Below are positions 8,483 to 17,305 of a DNA stretch of 64,000 nucleotides, one piece after another (positions within the stretch are counted from its first letter, which is position 1; each line of letters begins with the position of its first letter). The stretch covers positions 1-64,000 of the forward strand of contig JASJAU010000012.1 in NCBI GenBank assembly GCA_030066855.1, written 5' to 3'. The notes under the pieces are model-generated. The model saw nothing but the letters and a program-made list of their open reading frames with translations. It did not search any database and was not told the origin of the DNA. The position numbers were made by a program, and so were the translations under genes. The stretch comes from Paracoccaceae bacterium. Lineage in GTDB: Bacteria; Pseudomonadota; Alphaproteobacteria; Rhodobacterales; Rhodobacteraceae.

Positions 8483-9728
8483 CCTGCCGGTCCGTCACCA
8501 GCATGTCGCGCTCGGCCAGGCCACCGCCCAGGATCTCGGTCATCCGGCCGTTGGTCTCGCCGGTCTCGACTGCGATCTCTTCCGGCGCGCCTTCCGTCAA
8601 ACGCCAGACCGTGCTGGCATTGCTTTCCGGCCCGTCTTCCGGTCGTCCGGGTATCAACATGCCCAAAAGCCCGCTCCGCTCCTCCTCTCCCTCCGCGTCT
8701 GTCTCGGGCGGGGGCGCGTAGCGCAGGGCGGCGTTAGGGACGACGAGCGAATCCGTGACCGTCGCCACGACGATGTCCGCCGTCGCCGTCATGCCGGGGC
8801 GAAGCAGCAACTCGGAATTGTCGATGGTCAGGATCGCCTGATAGGTCACGACGCCTTCGATGGTTTGCGGCGCGAACCGAATTTCGGCGATCTCCGCCGG
8901 AAAGACCTGATCGTCATAGGCGTCGACGGTGAACCGCGCGGTATTGCCAACCCGCACCCGCCCGATGTCGGCCTCATCGATATCGACCCGCAGCTCCATC
9001 TGCCGGAGATCTTCGGCGATGGTGAAAAGCACGGGCGCCGAGAGCGCGGCGGCGACGATCTGGCCGGGGTCGACCGAGCGATCCAGCACGATCCCCTCGA
9101 TCGGCGAGCAAATGCAGGCCTTCTCGAGAATGGCCTCTTGCAGATCGAGGTTCGCCTCCGCCAGCGACTGATCTGCGTCCGCGGTTTGAAGATCGGCCCG
9201 AGCCCGCGAGTAATTCGCCTTCGCGGTCACATAGGTTTGATGGGGCGTGGAGCCCCGTCGGTCGAGATCGCGTGCGATCTCGTATTTCTCGCGCGCGTCT
9301 TCGAGCGTGGCCCGCGCCCGAGCGACCCGCGCGATCGCCGCATCAAGCTGCGCCCGCGACACGGCGAGCTGCGCCTCCAATTGCGTCGTGTCGAGCTGGG
9401 CTAGAACCGTGCCTTCTTCGACCGGATCGTTGAAGTCCACGAGCACGGTGTCCAGCGTGCCCGAAAGCTCGCTCGAGATCTCGACAAGATTGGTGGGTTC
9501 GGTGGTTCCGGTCGCGGTGACGATCACATCGAAACCACCGCGCTCGACCGGGGCGGTGGTGTAGCGGACCGATGTCTCCGGGTTGCCGCCAATCACCCAA
9601 AAGTAGGCGCCAAGCGCCGCAACAGCGACGACCGCGATGCCGATGAGAATGCGACCCCTCCACGACCGCTTTCCGATCCCGAGCGTCGCCTTGATAGCCT
9701 CAGCCTCGTTCGCCATGCCGCTCACCAA
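8475..9728 (-). CDS. MacA-like periplasmic adaptor (membrane fusion) protein
   Basis: The 417-residue protein has one N-terminal membrane anchor (about 25-47), then a lipoyl/barrel-sandwich half (GTTEPTNLVEISSELSG and the later CICSPIEGIVLDRSVDPGQ), a coiled-coil hairpin of alpha helices between them (about 115-195) rich in Ala and Arg, and beta-barrel and membrane-proximal domains. This is the MacA/HlyD adaptor order. An internal Met at residue 5 is an alternative start. It bridges the permease to an outer-membrane channel; the TolC gene at 11664 is a plausible partner though on the other strand. It is the first gene of the operon, divergent from the epimerase gene. Confidence 0.9.
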   Translation of the reverse strand: MVSGMANEAEAIKATLGIGKRSWRGRILIGIAVVAVAALGAYFWVIGGNPETSVRYTTAPVERGGFDVIVTATGTTEPTNLVEISSELSGTLDTVLVDFNDPVEEGTVLAQLDTTQLEAQLAVSRAQLDAAIARVARARATLEDAREKYEIARDLDRRGSTPHQTYVTAKANYSRARADLQTADADQSLAEANLDLQEAILEKACICSPIEGIVLDRSVDPGQIVAAALSAPVLFTIAEDLRQMELRVDIDEADIGRVRVGNTARFTVDAYDDQVFPAEIAEIRFAPQTIEGVVTYQAILTIDNSELLLRPGMTATADIVVATVTDSLVVPNAALRYAPPPETDAEGEEERSGLLGMLIPGRPEDGPESNASTVWRLTEGAPEEIAVETGETNGRMTEILGGGLAERDMLVTDRQDG

Positions 9729-9885
9729 AGGATTAATCCCAATGCGGGTTCTCTAGGCGGTCTGATTGGCCTCCGCCTTAATCCAGATCAGTGTCGGCGG
9801 ACGATTTGGGCCGCCTCAGCAGATCACGCGTTGAACCCGGGGCGCTCTTGGCGGTAGCGTTTCGGCAGAACCGAAAGGCGCGGGC

Positions 9886-10899
9886 ATGTCCAGAATCCTC
9901 ATCACCGGAACCGCCGGTTTCATCGGGTTTCACCTGGCACGCCTGCTGCTTTCCGAAGGGCATCAGGTGCATGGCTACGATGGCATGTCGGACTATTACG
10001 ATGTCGCGCTCAAGCGAAAGCGCCACGCGATGCTGCTTCAGAACGAGAGCTTCTCCGCCACAGAGGCGATGCTGGAGGACGACGCGGCGCTGGATGATGC
10101 GTCGGAGCGTGCCGATCCTGAAGTCATCGTCCACCTCGCCGCCCAGGCGGGCGTCCGGTACTCGCTCGAGAATCCACGCGCCTATGTCGACAGCAATCTC
10201 ACCGGCACGTTCAACGTCATGGAGACTGCCCGGCGCCTCAACGTGAGGCACCTGATGATGGCGTCGACCTCGTCAGTCTATGGCGCGAACGAGGACATGC
10301 CGTTCAAGGAGACCGACAAGGCAGACACCCCGCTGACGATCTACGCGGCGACCAAGAAGGCGAACGAGGCGATGGCGCATTCCTACGCCCATCTCTGGGA
10401 CATTCCGACGACGATGTTCCGGTTCTTCACCGTCTACGGGCCCTGGGGTCGGCCCGACCTGGCGCTTTTCAAGTTCGTCGACGCCATTCTCGATGGCCGG
10501 CCGATCGACATCTATAACCACGGTGAGATGTATCGCGATTTCACCTATGTCGGCGATCTGGTGCGGGGCATCCGCCTGCTGATGGACGCCCCGCCCCCGC
10601 CGGTCGCGGAAGAGGGCCGGATGACGGAGGGCGACAGCCTCTCGCCCGCCGCGCCCTTTCGCGTTGTGAACATCGGCAATTCGCAGAAGGTCCGGCTCCT
10701 TGATTTCGTCGAGGCGATCGAGGCGGAGCTCGGCGTCAAGGCCGAACGCAACTACATGGATATGCAGCCCGGCGACTTGCCGGCGACCTGGGCGGACGCG
10801 TCGCTTTTGAAAGAGCTGACCGGCTATCAGCCCGAGACGGACATCCGCGACGGCATCCGGGAGTTCGTCGCCTGGTTTCGCGACCATTATCAAAAGTGA
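9886..10899 (+). CDS. UDP-glucuronate 4-epimerase (NAD-dependent epimerase/dehydratase family)
   Basis: The 337-residue protein has the Rossmann motif TGTAGFIG (7-14), the catalytic YAATK (Tyr153, Lys157), the preceding STSSVYG strand and [13 protein letters not shown], wording typical of the LspL/CapI group that interconverts UDP-glucuronate and UDP-galacturonate. The product would feed acidic sugars into capsule, exopolysaccharide or lipopolysaccharide. The length matches the family. It is divergent from the adaptor gene and followed by the pcm-like gene after 87 bases. Its cell-surface role fits the capsule export genes at 36-38 kb, but no link is shown in the sequence. Confidence 0.88.
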   Translation: MSRILITGTAGFIGFHLARLLLSEGHQVHGYDGMSDYYDVALKRKRHAMLLQNESFSATEAMLEDDAALDDASERADPEVIVHLAAQAGVRYSLENPRAYVDSNLTGTFNVMETARRLNVRHLMMASTSSVYGANEDMPFKETDKADTPLTIYAATKKANEAMAHSYAHLWDIPTTMFRFFTVYGPWGRPDLALFKFVDAILDGRPIDIYNHGEMYRDFTYVGDLVRGIRLLMDAPPPPVAEEGRMTEGDSLSPAAPFRVVNIGNSQKVRLLDFVEAIEAELGVKAERNYMDMQPGDLPATWADASLLKELTGYQPETDIRDGIREFVAWFRDHYQK

Positions 10900-10986
10900 G
10901 GCCACCCGTCCGGCCATCGCGCTTGCCCGGTCCAGCCAAGTGTGGTTCAACGCAATTCAAGGTTCTGAACGAATGAGTTTAGATAG

Positions 10987-11640
10987 ATGAGCGATTTCGC
11001 TGAACGGCGCCGGATCATGGTCGACACGCAGGTGCGTCCGTCCGACGTGACCAAATTCCCGATCATCGATGCGATGCTGTCGGTCCCGCGCGAGACCTTC
11101 GTGCCGGACGCGCTTCGCGAGGCGGCTTATATGGGAGAGCATGTGGATCTCGGGGGCGGGCGGGTCGTTCTCGACCCGCGGACGCTCGCCAAGATGCTCG
11201 AGGCGGCCGACATCGACACCGACGATCTGGTTCTCGATATCGGGGCCGGGCTCGGCTATTCCTCCGCCGTGCTCGCGCGGCTCGCCGACGCGGTCGTCGC
11301 CATTGAGGAGGACGCCGGTCTGGCCGCCGAGGCCGAGCGCGCGCTGTCTGAGACCAATGCGGACAACGCGGTCGTGGTGGAAGGCCCGCTTTCAGAAGGC
11401 GCCGCAAAGCACGGGCCCTACGACGTTATTCTCATTCAGGGCGGGGTCGAGGCCGTGCCGGATGCTCTGACGGAGCAGTTGAAAGACGGCGGCCGGATAG
11501 TCGCGATTTTCCGCGACGGACGACTTGGGAGCGTCCGCGTCGGCCACTATATCGATGGGGCGGTGTCGTGGCGCTTTTCCTTCAACGGAGACGCGCCGCT
11601 TCTGCCAGGGTTCGAACGGGCGCAGGACTTCGTGTTCTGA
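10987..11640 (+). CDS. pcm: Protein-L-isoaspartate O-methyltransferase family protein
   Basis: The 217-residue protein carries the SAM-binding motif [10 protein letters not shown] (84-93) and the overall PCMT arrangement, with an N-terminal segment containing [11 protein letters not shown] typical of alphaproteobacterial members. The short loop that in classical enzymes reads TISQP and holds the substrate-binding residue is replaced here by [10 protein letters not shown] (61-70), so isoaspartyl repair activity is uncertain and a different methyl acceptor is possible. It is directly upstream of tolC with a 23-base gap, a pairing I recognise from other alphaproteobacteria. No clear ribosome binding site precedes the ATG. 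Confidence 0.85.
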   Translation: MSDFAERRRIMVDTQVRPSDVTKFPIIDAMLSVPRETFVPDALREAAYMGEHVDLGGGRVVLDPRTLAKMLEAADIDTDDLVLDIGAGLGYSSAVLARLADAVVAIEEDAGLAAEAERALSETNADNAVVVEGPLSEGAAKHGPYDVILIQGGVEAVPDALTEQLKDGGRIVAIFRDGRLGSVRVGHYIDGAVSWRFSFNGDAPLLPGFERAQDFVF

Positions 11641-11663
11641 GTGTTCAGAGGGAGCGAAGAGCC

Positions 11664-13025
11664 ATGAAGACACGCGGTATTCTGGCGGCATGCCTGTTAT
11701 CGGTAACGACCCTCGCGGCCCCGACGGCGCAGGGCGAGACCCTGACCGACACGCTTGTCAAAACCTATCGCAACAGCGGCCTGATCGAACAGAACCGCGC
11801 CTTGCTCAGGGCGACGGATGAAGATGTCGCTCAGGCCGTCGCGGCGTTGCGTCCTGTGTTGAGTTGGGCCGTATCGGCGGGATACGCCAGCCCGACCATG
11901 GGCGATGAGTTCTCAGGCTCGGCCGGATTGAGCGCCAGCATGCTGCTCTACGATTTCGGCCGCTCCGAGCTGGGCGTCGACGCGCTGAAGGAAACCGTTC
12001 TCGCGACCCGCCAGTCGCTGGTGGATGTCGAAAACACGGTTCTTCTCAACGCTGTCCGCGCCTATCTGTCTGTGCGCCGCTCCGAAGCCTTCGTAGGCCT
12101 TCGCGAGAATAACGTCCGGCTGCTGACCGAGCAGCTTCGCGCCACGCGCGACCGGTTTGAAGTCGGCGAGGTGACCCGGACCGACGTTTCGCTGGCCGAG
12201 GCGCGGCTTGCAGCGGCGCGGAGCGGGCTGGCCGCCGAGCAGGGCGGCCTGGCGCGCGCTCGCGAGCAATACAAGGCCGTGGTCGGCGAATACCCTGGCG
12301 CGCTCGCGCCGATCCGCGAAACCCCGGCGGTGCCTTCGACCGAGGAGGCCGCTCGCGCCATCGCCCGGCAAGAAAACCCGCAGATCCGCCAGGTTCAGCA
12401 TCAGGTGAAAGCCGCTGAGTTGCGCGTCGAGCAGGCGTCGAAGGTCCGCTATCCGTCGCTCACCGGCAGCGGCAGCGTGTCCGTTGACGACGATGGCGAC
12501 GACTCGACGCGCCTTTCCATTGAACTTTCGGGCCCGATCTATCGCGGCGGTGCCATCGCATCCGGCGTGCGTCAGGCCCAGGCGGGGCGGGACGCGGCCC
12601 GGGCGCAGCTCTATTCCACCGGGCTTCTGGTCGATCAGCAGGTCGGCAACGCCTATGCCAATCTTGCGGTTTCGATCGCAAGCATCGACGCCTCGAACCG
12701 GCAGGTCACCGCCGCCGAGCTCGCCTTGGCGGGTGTGCGCGAGGAGCTTCAGCTCGGCGCCCGGACGACGCTCGACGTCCTGGACCAGGATCAGGAACTT
12801 CTGGACGCCCGCACTAATCTGGTCTCGGCTCAGGTGGATCGCTTCCTGGCGATCTACGAGGTCCTCGATTCGATGGGGCGGCTGACGGCGGAGGGGCTCG
12901 GCCTTCCGGTGCCGATCTACGATCCCGCCGCCTACTACAATTCCATCTCCAATGCGCCGCTGTCTCCGCCCAGCAAACAGGGCGAGCGCCTGGACCGGGT
13001 GCTGAGGGCGATCGGCAAGGACTAG
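11664..13025 (+). CDS. tolC: TolC family outer-membrane efflux protein
   Basis: The 453-residue product begins with a signal peptide (about 1-24, cleavage near TAQG), then shows two OEP repeats made of long amphipathic helices alternating with short strands, including LRATRDRFEVGEVTRTDV and the matching LRE..LGARTTLDVLDQDQELL in the second half. These are the standard TolC channel-helix motifs. The start at 11664 is preferred over an upstream in-frame ATG because GGAGCGAAGA sits just before it and a signal peptide follows. It forms the trimeric exit duct for type I secretion and tripartite efflux; in this window the MacA/MacB operon and the RTX protein are candidate users. Confidence 0.93.
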   Translation: MKTRGILAACLLSVTTLAAPTAQGETLTDTLVKTYRNSGLIEQNRALLRATDEDVAQAVAALRPVLSWAVSAGYASPTMGDEFSGSAGLSASMLLYDFGRSELGVDALKETVLATRQSLVDVENTVLLNAVRAYLSVRRSEAFVGLRENNVRLLTEQLRATRDRFEVGEVTRTDVSLAEARLAAARSGLAAEQGGLARAREQYKAVVGEYPGALAPIRETPAVPSTEEAARAIARQENPQIRQVQHQVKAAELRVEQASKVRYPSLTGSGSVSVDDDGDDSTRLSIELSGPIYRGGAIASGVRQAQAGRDAARAQLYSTGLLVDQQVGNAYANLAVSIASIDASNRQVTAAELALAGVREELQLGARTTLDVLDQDQELLDARTNLVSAQVDRFLAIYEVLDSMGRLTAEGLGLPVPIYDPAAYYNSISNAPLSPPSKQGERLDRVLRAIGKD

Positions 13026-13092
13026 CCGCCGTCACGGTTGTGCGCTGCCGCCCCTGAGGGTACCTTCCCTGCGTGGGGCAGGAGACGCTTGA

Positions 13093-14421
13093 ATGTCTGA
13101 TTCCTTTTCGGATCAAAAAGTTGAAGACATGCTGTCGTCGGTGAGACGGCTGGTTTCCAGTGAAATCCCCCGAAACCAAAGGCCTGTGGTGGCAAGTGGA
13201 CCGTCAGCGCTCGTATTGACCGAGGCGCAGCGGGTTCAGCCTCAAGCCGCCGCGCCCGCGGCTCGCCGGAAGACGCTGGAGGACCGCATCGCCGAGCTGG
13301 AAGCCGCGGTCGACGAGCGCGCCGAGGATTGGGAGCCGGATGGGAGCGAGGATCAGGCCCAGCATCGCCCCGACAGGATCGTCTACAAACGGTCCCGCCC
13401 CCGGACCGAGGAAGAGGCGCAGAGCCCGCTCAGATTGAGTGAGATCGCGCTGGTTGAGACCGAGACCGATGATGTTGAGGAGGTGAGCGAAGACGCCGCG
13501 CTTCCGACTTTTCGGCGCGAATTTTCGCGAGAGATCGCTCCGTCCGAGACCGAGACCGCTTTGGAAAGCCCCGAGCCTGTCGCCGAAGACGCGCCAGAGG
13601 CTGAAGTCGAAGAAACCGCTTTGGCGGAGCCTGATGCGGTCGAGACACCCGCATCGGAGGAGCCGGTCGAAGCAGCGACGGACGAAGAAGCTGCGACGGA
13701 CGAAGAAGCTGCGACGGACGAAGAGGAGCCTGTCGACTTCGCCGATGCCGTCGCGCGAGACGTTGCCGCCGTTGTCGCGGAGATGGCCGAAGACGCCCTG
13801 ATGCAGGACGCGCGGATTGAGGCCGCTTTGGCAGGGGCAGCCGCGCAAAAAGAGGCGGCTGCGCAGGCCGAAATCGACGAGGACGCGCCAACGCCATACG
13901 AGATCGAAGCCGAGTTCTCTAAGGTCATGGAAGACCCGGACGAGGCCACCGATGCGTTCGAGTTCCTGGGCGGGTCGTCAGACAGCGGCGAGACCGCCGA
14001 TGCGGCGTCCGACGCCGTGGTCGAAGCCGCGATGCACGAGACTGAGGATTCCGAACCGGAGATTGCGGTAGAGGTCGCCGAGGAGGTCGAAGCGGAGGCG
14101 CCTGCTTCCCAAGATCAGGATGAAATCGAAGTCGCGGCCGCGCCGACAGAGGAGGCGGACGCTGTGGAGACGGATCCGCCGCTCGGCGAAAGCCTGGATA
14201 CAAAAGAAGCCGACTTCGTCGAGGAGCCGGCCGAACCCGAGACGGAAGCGCAGGGTGGCAATTCGGACGATGCCTTCACGGACAACGACCTCCGGCCGCT
14301 GATATCGGGCATCATACGGGACGAGCTGCAGGGCGAACTGGGCGAGCGCATCACCCGCAATGTCCGCAAGCTGGTCCGGCAGGAAATCCACCGCGCGCTT
14401 TCCGTGCGCGAGCTTGAATAG
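13093..14421 (+). CDS. PopZ-like polar organising protein (DUF2497-type architecture)
   Basis: The 442-residue protein is strongly acidic and low in complexity between two short conserved ends. The N-terminal helix reads VEDMLSSVRRLVSSE (about 10-24), close to the EEILASIRRIIS helix of PopZ, and the C-terminus (about 395-440) has LRPLISGIIRDEL and a final helix rich in Arg and Glu, as in PopZ. The middle is Glu/Ala/Pro-rich and contains a triplicated six-residue repeat (about 195-212). PopZ forms polar condensates that anchor the chromosome and cell-cycle proteins. Its position after pcm and tolC supports the call from memory of other alphaproteobacteria. Ribosome site GGAG lies nine bases before ATG. 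The acidic linker is longer than in most PopZ proteins; the assignment needs a profile search. Confidence 0.55.
   Translation: MSDSFSDQKVEDMLSSVRRLVSSEIPRNQRPVVASGPSALVLTEAQRVQPQAAAPAARRKTLEDRIAELEAAVDERAEDWEPDGSEDQAQHRPDRIVYKRSRPRTEEEAQSPLRLSEIALVETETDDVEEVSEDAALPTFRREFSREIAPSETETALESPEPVAEDAPEAEVEETALAEPDAVETPASEEPVEAATDEEAATDEEAATDEEEPVDFADAVARDVAAVVAEMAEDALMQDARIEAALAGAAAQKEAAAQAEIDEDAPTPYEIEAEFSKVMEDPDEATDAFEFLGGSSDSGETADAASDAVVEAAMHETEDSEPEIAVEVAEEVEAEAPASQDQDEIEVAAAPTEEADAVETDPPLGESLDTKEADFVEEPAEPETEAQGGNSDDAFTDNDLRPLISGIIRDELQGELGERITRNVRKLVRQEIHRALSVRELE
13675..13728 (+). repeat. Three tandem copies of an 18-base unit inside the PopZ-like gene
   Basis: The unit GCGACGGACGAAGAAGCT occurs at 13675-13692 and 13693-13710 identically, and at 13711-13728 with changes at its end. 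It encodes Ala-Thr-Asp-Glu-Glu-Ala each time, so copy number can change without shifting the frame. Confidence 0.9.
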
Positions 14422-14433
14422 CGCCAACCTGAC

Positions 14434-15003
14434 ATGAACACGCCCGCGCACCTGCTGGTCGGCGGCGCGGTTTTCGGCAAACCGGACCGCAGAGGCGTGA
14501 CGGTCGCGGCGTTCCTGGGCGCTCTCGCGCCGGATGTCTCGCTCTACTTGATGGTCGCCGTCTCGATCTGGGGCCTCGGGATCCCGGCGGACACGGTTTT
14601 TCGCGAGCTATACTATTCGGACGCCTGGCAATCCGTGTTCGCCGTCGACAACTCCTTCATTCTCTGGGGGATCGCGCTGGGCCTGGCCCTGTGGCGTGGA
14701 AACGCCGCGCTCGTCGCCTTCACGGGGGCCGCGCTCTTGCACCTCGCCTTTGACTTCCCGCTCCACACCCATGACGCGCGCATGCATTTCTGGCCGCTTT
14801 CGGATTGGGTCTTCGAGAGCCCGGTCAGCTACTGGGACAGCCGGGCGCATGCCGGAGCCGTGGCCCCGGTCGCGCTGACCATGTCGGTCGGCGCGGGTGT
14901 CTATCTGTGGGTGAGGCACAAGACCTGGACGATCAAGGCCATCGTGGCAGTTCTGCTAGCGATGGAGCTGATGAGCTCCGGCATCTGGCGCTTCGTCTTC
15001 TGA
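14434..15003 (+). CDS. Multi-pass membrane protein resembling the DUF457/YdjM metal-dependent hydrolase group
   Basis: The 189-residue protein opens with NTPAHLLVGGAVFGKP, a His-containing start typical of the DUF457-like membrane proteins, and has four or five hydrophobic segments (about 25-50, 72-90, 92-112, 140-160, 165-182). Histidines and acidic residues in LLHLAFDFPLHTHDARMHFWP sit at a membrane edge, as in that family. Database entries of this type are sometimes labelled as cobalamin synthesis proteins, which I regard as unsupported. It starts 12 bases after the PopZ-like gene and may be cotranscribed. Function unknown. Confidence 0.6.
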   Translation: MNTPAHLLVGGAVFGKPDRRGVTVAAFLGALAPDVSLYLMVAVSIWGLGIPADTVFRELYYSDAWQSVFAVDNSFILWGIALGLALWRGNAALVAFTGAALLHLAFDFPLHTHDARMHFWPLSDWVFESPVSYWDSRAHAGAVAPVALTMSVGAGVYLWVRHKTWTIKAIVAVLLAMELMSSGIWRFVF

Positions 15004-15007
15004 CAAC

Positions 15008-16294
15008 TCAGACTTCCTCGATCCGAAGCGCGACAGGTTCGGACGCAAGAACGCCTGTCGCGCCCATCGCCGTGATGGCCTCGTCCAAAGCGGTGCGGGA
15101 CGCACGGTGGGTCACGATCAGAACCGGCGCGCTCGGGTCGGTGTGGCCGTACTGGCGCATTCGATCGATCGAGATCCCGGCCTCGCCCAGAACCGTCGCG
15201 ATCTTGGCGAGCGCGCCCGGTTTGTCGACGAGCGACATGCGGAGATAGTAAGGCGCCGGCGCTGAGGAGCCCGCGGGCCGCGCCGCGGTCAGGCTGGCGG
15301 CCGGTTGACCGAAAGTGGACATTCTGAGCCCGCGCGCGATGTCCATCACGTCCCCCATCACCGCGCTTGCCGTCGGGCCCTCGCCGGCGCCGGCGCCGCG
15401 CAGGAAAATCTGGCCGACGCTGTCGCCTTCCAGCACGACCATGTTGGTGGCGGCCTCAAGCTGGCCGAGCGGCGAGGCCATCGGGACAAGACAGGGCGAC
15501 ATGCGAGACTCCAGCCCCCGGCCGGTCATTTGCGCGACGCCCAGGAGTTTGACGCGATAACCCATGTCGGCCGCCTGTCGGATGTCCTCGATCGACACCC
15601 GCTCGATGCCTTCGATCCGCATCGCGGCGAAGTCGACCTTCGTCCCGAAGGCGATGGAGGCGAGGAGCGCGAGTTTGTGCCCCGCGTCGATCCCGCCAAC
15701 GTCCAGTGTGGGGTCGGCCTCTAGGTAGCCGAGCGCCTCTGCCTCGGCGAAGACCGTCTGGTAGTCGAGTCCGGCGTCCTGCATCCGCGTGAGGATGTAA
15801 TTGCAGGTGCCGTTCATAACGCCCATCACGCGCGTGATCTCGTTGCCCGCAAGCCCCTCGGTCAGGGCCTTGATCACCGGGATGCCGCCTGCCACCGCAG
15901 CCTCGAACCGAAGGCAGGCGCCGTGCGCCTCGGCACGCTCTGCCAGCGCCTGGCCGTGGATCGCCAGAAGCGCCTTGTTGGCGGTGACCACGTCCTTTCC
16001 GGCGTCCAGGGCGGCTTCGACCGCCGCTTTGGCCGGTCCCTCCTCACCGCCGATGAGCTCGACGAAGACATCGATGTCTTCGCGGCGGGCCAGATCGACC
16101 GGGTCGTCCGCCCAGTCGTAGGTCGAAAGATCGGCGCCCCGATCCGCGCCTTTGGTTCGCGCGGAAACGGCAACAATTTCGACCGGACGCCCCGCGCGTG
16201 TGGCAAGGACCCCGGCGTGCCTTTGGACGATCTTGACCACGCCGATCCCCACCGTTCCCAGACCTGCGATGCCAAGCTTGAGGGGGTCTTCCAT
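15008..16294 (-). CDS. hom: Homoserine dehydrogenase
   Basis: The 428-residue enzyme has the NAD(P) motif GIAGLGTVGIG (8-18), the catalytic-domain segments ANKALLA and GGIPVIKALTEGLAGNEI followed by MGVMNGTCNYIL, and a C-terminal ACT domain (about 345-428) beginning YYLRMSLVDKPGALAKI. It reduces aspartate semialdehyde to homoserine for threonine and methionine; the ACT domain suggests allosteric control by threonine. The start at 16294 follows a GGAG site (spacing about 6); a longer open frame upstream to 16351 lacks one. It is convergent with the membrane protein gene at 14434, with four bases between the stops. Confidence 0.95.
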   Translation of the reverse strand: MEDPLKLGIAGLGTVGIGVVKIVQRHAGVLATRAGRPVEIVAVSARTKGADRGADLSTYDWADDPVDLARREDIDVFVELIGGEEGPAKAAVEAALDAGKDVVTANKALLAIHGQALAERAEAHGACLRFEAAVAGGIPVIKALTEGLAGNEITRVMGVMNGTCNYILTRMQDAGLDYQTVFAEAEALGYLEADPTLDVGGIDAGHKLALLASIAFGTKVDFAAMRIEGIERVSIEDIRQAADMGYRVKLLGVAQMTGRGLESRMSPCLVPMASPLGQLEAATNMVVLEGDSVGQIFLRGAGAGEGPTASAVMGDVMDIARGLRMSTFGQPAASLTAARPAGSSAPAPYYLRMSLVDKPGALAKIATVLGEAGISIDRMRQYGHTDPSAPVLIVTHRASRTALDEAITAMGATGVLASEPVALRIEEV

Positions 16295-16356
16295 GGTCTG
16301 CTCCGTAAGGGTCACGACCGGCGTGTTAGCCGTTTGAAACGGGATGGGCAACGCCG

Positions 16357-16632
16357 CTAGCGCTCCATAAGAGCGCGGAGCCGCTCCATGTCGTCGATGC
16401 TCGCGATCGGACGGCGGAGAATGCTGGCTCGGGCATTCAATCCGGCGGCACGGGCGCTGAGCGCCTGGCGGTCGCTTGCGTCGCCAGCCGAGCGAATCCG
16501 GGAGACCTCTTCAAGCGGCACGAGCGTCGGCCAGTCGTCCGCGCGCTCGGCGCCCGGGGTTGACGGAACGTCCGGCCAGTCCGAGCAGGCGGACAGGCAG
16601 AGGCAGGCAATGATTATGATCGCTCCCTTCAT
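16357..16632 (-). CDS. Small predicted lipoprotein
   Basis: From the Met at 16632 the 91-residue product has a hydrophobic signal segment ending in the lipobox LSAC (Cys16), followed by a short polar tail rich in Arg and Ala. No family is recognised. The frame is open upstream to 16728 but only this start gives a signal peptide; no strong ribosome site is visible. It is divergent from the tetR gene, and the 85 bases between the two starts contain a perfect inverted repeat, so it may share regulation with tetR. It lies 62 bases upstream of hom on the same strand. Confidence 0.6.
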   Translation of the reverse strand: MKGAIIIIACLCLSACSDWPDVPSTPGAERADDWPTLVPLEEVSRIRSAGDASDRQALSARAAGLNARASILRRPIASIDDMERLRALMER

Positions 16633-16689
16633 GGCGTCAGCGTGTCGAAGAAGCCGACGCGCCGCAAGGGCGTCCGAAAGCCGTTGAAA

Positions 16690-16703
16690 TGAACGGACGT
16701 TCA
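16690..16703. promoter_or_regulatory. Perfect inverted repeat, probable TetR operator
   Basis: TGAACG-GA-CGTTCA is a perfect 6+6 inverted repeat ending 14 bases before the tetR start codon, inside the short divergent region shared with the lipoprotein gene. Position and symmetry suit an autoregulatory TetR-family operator; that this protein binds it is inference. Confidence 0.55.
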
Positions 16704-16717
16704 GATAAAACGGCATT

Positions 16718-17305
16718 ATGGCGCGCAAAACAGGCTCTCATGCGGAAATTACCGGCCCGGCCATTCGGGAAGCTGCGCTTCGGCTCTTCGCGCGCTCCGG
16801 TTACGCAGCCGTGTCGATGCGCGAGATCGCCTCCGAGGTCGGCGTCCGGGCTGGGGCGCTCTATCTCTACACGCCGGACAAGCAGACGCTGCTTTTCGAT
16901 CTGATGCGCGAGCACCTTGAGACTCTGCTCGCCGCCTGGCGGATGGCCAAAGTCGAGGGCGCGCCTCCTGAACGGCTGGAGAATTTCGTCCGCTTCCATG
17001 TGGATTTCCACCTTGAGCGCCGTGACGCGGTATTTCTAGCCTACATGGAGCTTCGCAACCTGTCGGAGGACAACTTCGCGGTCATTGAGGAGTTGCGGCG
17101 GGCTTACGAGGAAGAACTTGAGGACATCCTTGAGGCCGGTCGGGCCACGGGCGACTTCGAGGTCGCGGACGCTCGTGTGACGACCATGGCCCTGATCGCC
17201 ATGCTGACCGGAGGGCATGTCTGGTATCGTTCGGGAGGCCGTCTCAGCAGGGACGCGATCCAAAAGATCTATTGGGATCTGACCCGGCGAATGGTGACCA
17301 AGTGA
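16718..17305 (+). CDS. TetR/AcrR family transcriptional regulator
   Basis: The 195-residue protein has the TetR DNA-binding helix-turn-helix at its N-terminus: AALRLFARSGYAAVSMREIA, then VGVRAGALYLYTPDKQTLL (about 18-60). The C-terminal domain is helical and of the TetR_C type with FVRFHVDFHLERRDAVFL. The ligand is unknown. No Shine-Dalgarno site precedes the ATG; the palindrome at 16690 occupies that place, so the transcript may be leaderless or start very close. The next gene overlaps its stop, so the two are translationally coupled. Confidence 0.9.
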   Translation: MARKTGSHAEITGPAIREAALRLFARSGYAAVSMREIASEVGVRAGALYLYTPDKQTLLFDLMREHLETLLAAWRMAKVEGAPPERLENFVRFHVDFHLERRDAVFLAYMELRNLSEDNFAVIEELRRAYEEELEDILEAGRATGDFEVADARVTTMALIAMLTGGHVWYRSGGRLSRDAIQKIYWDLTRRMVTK

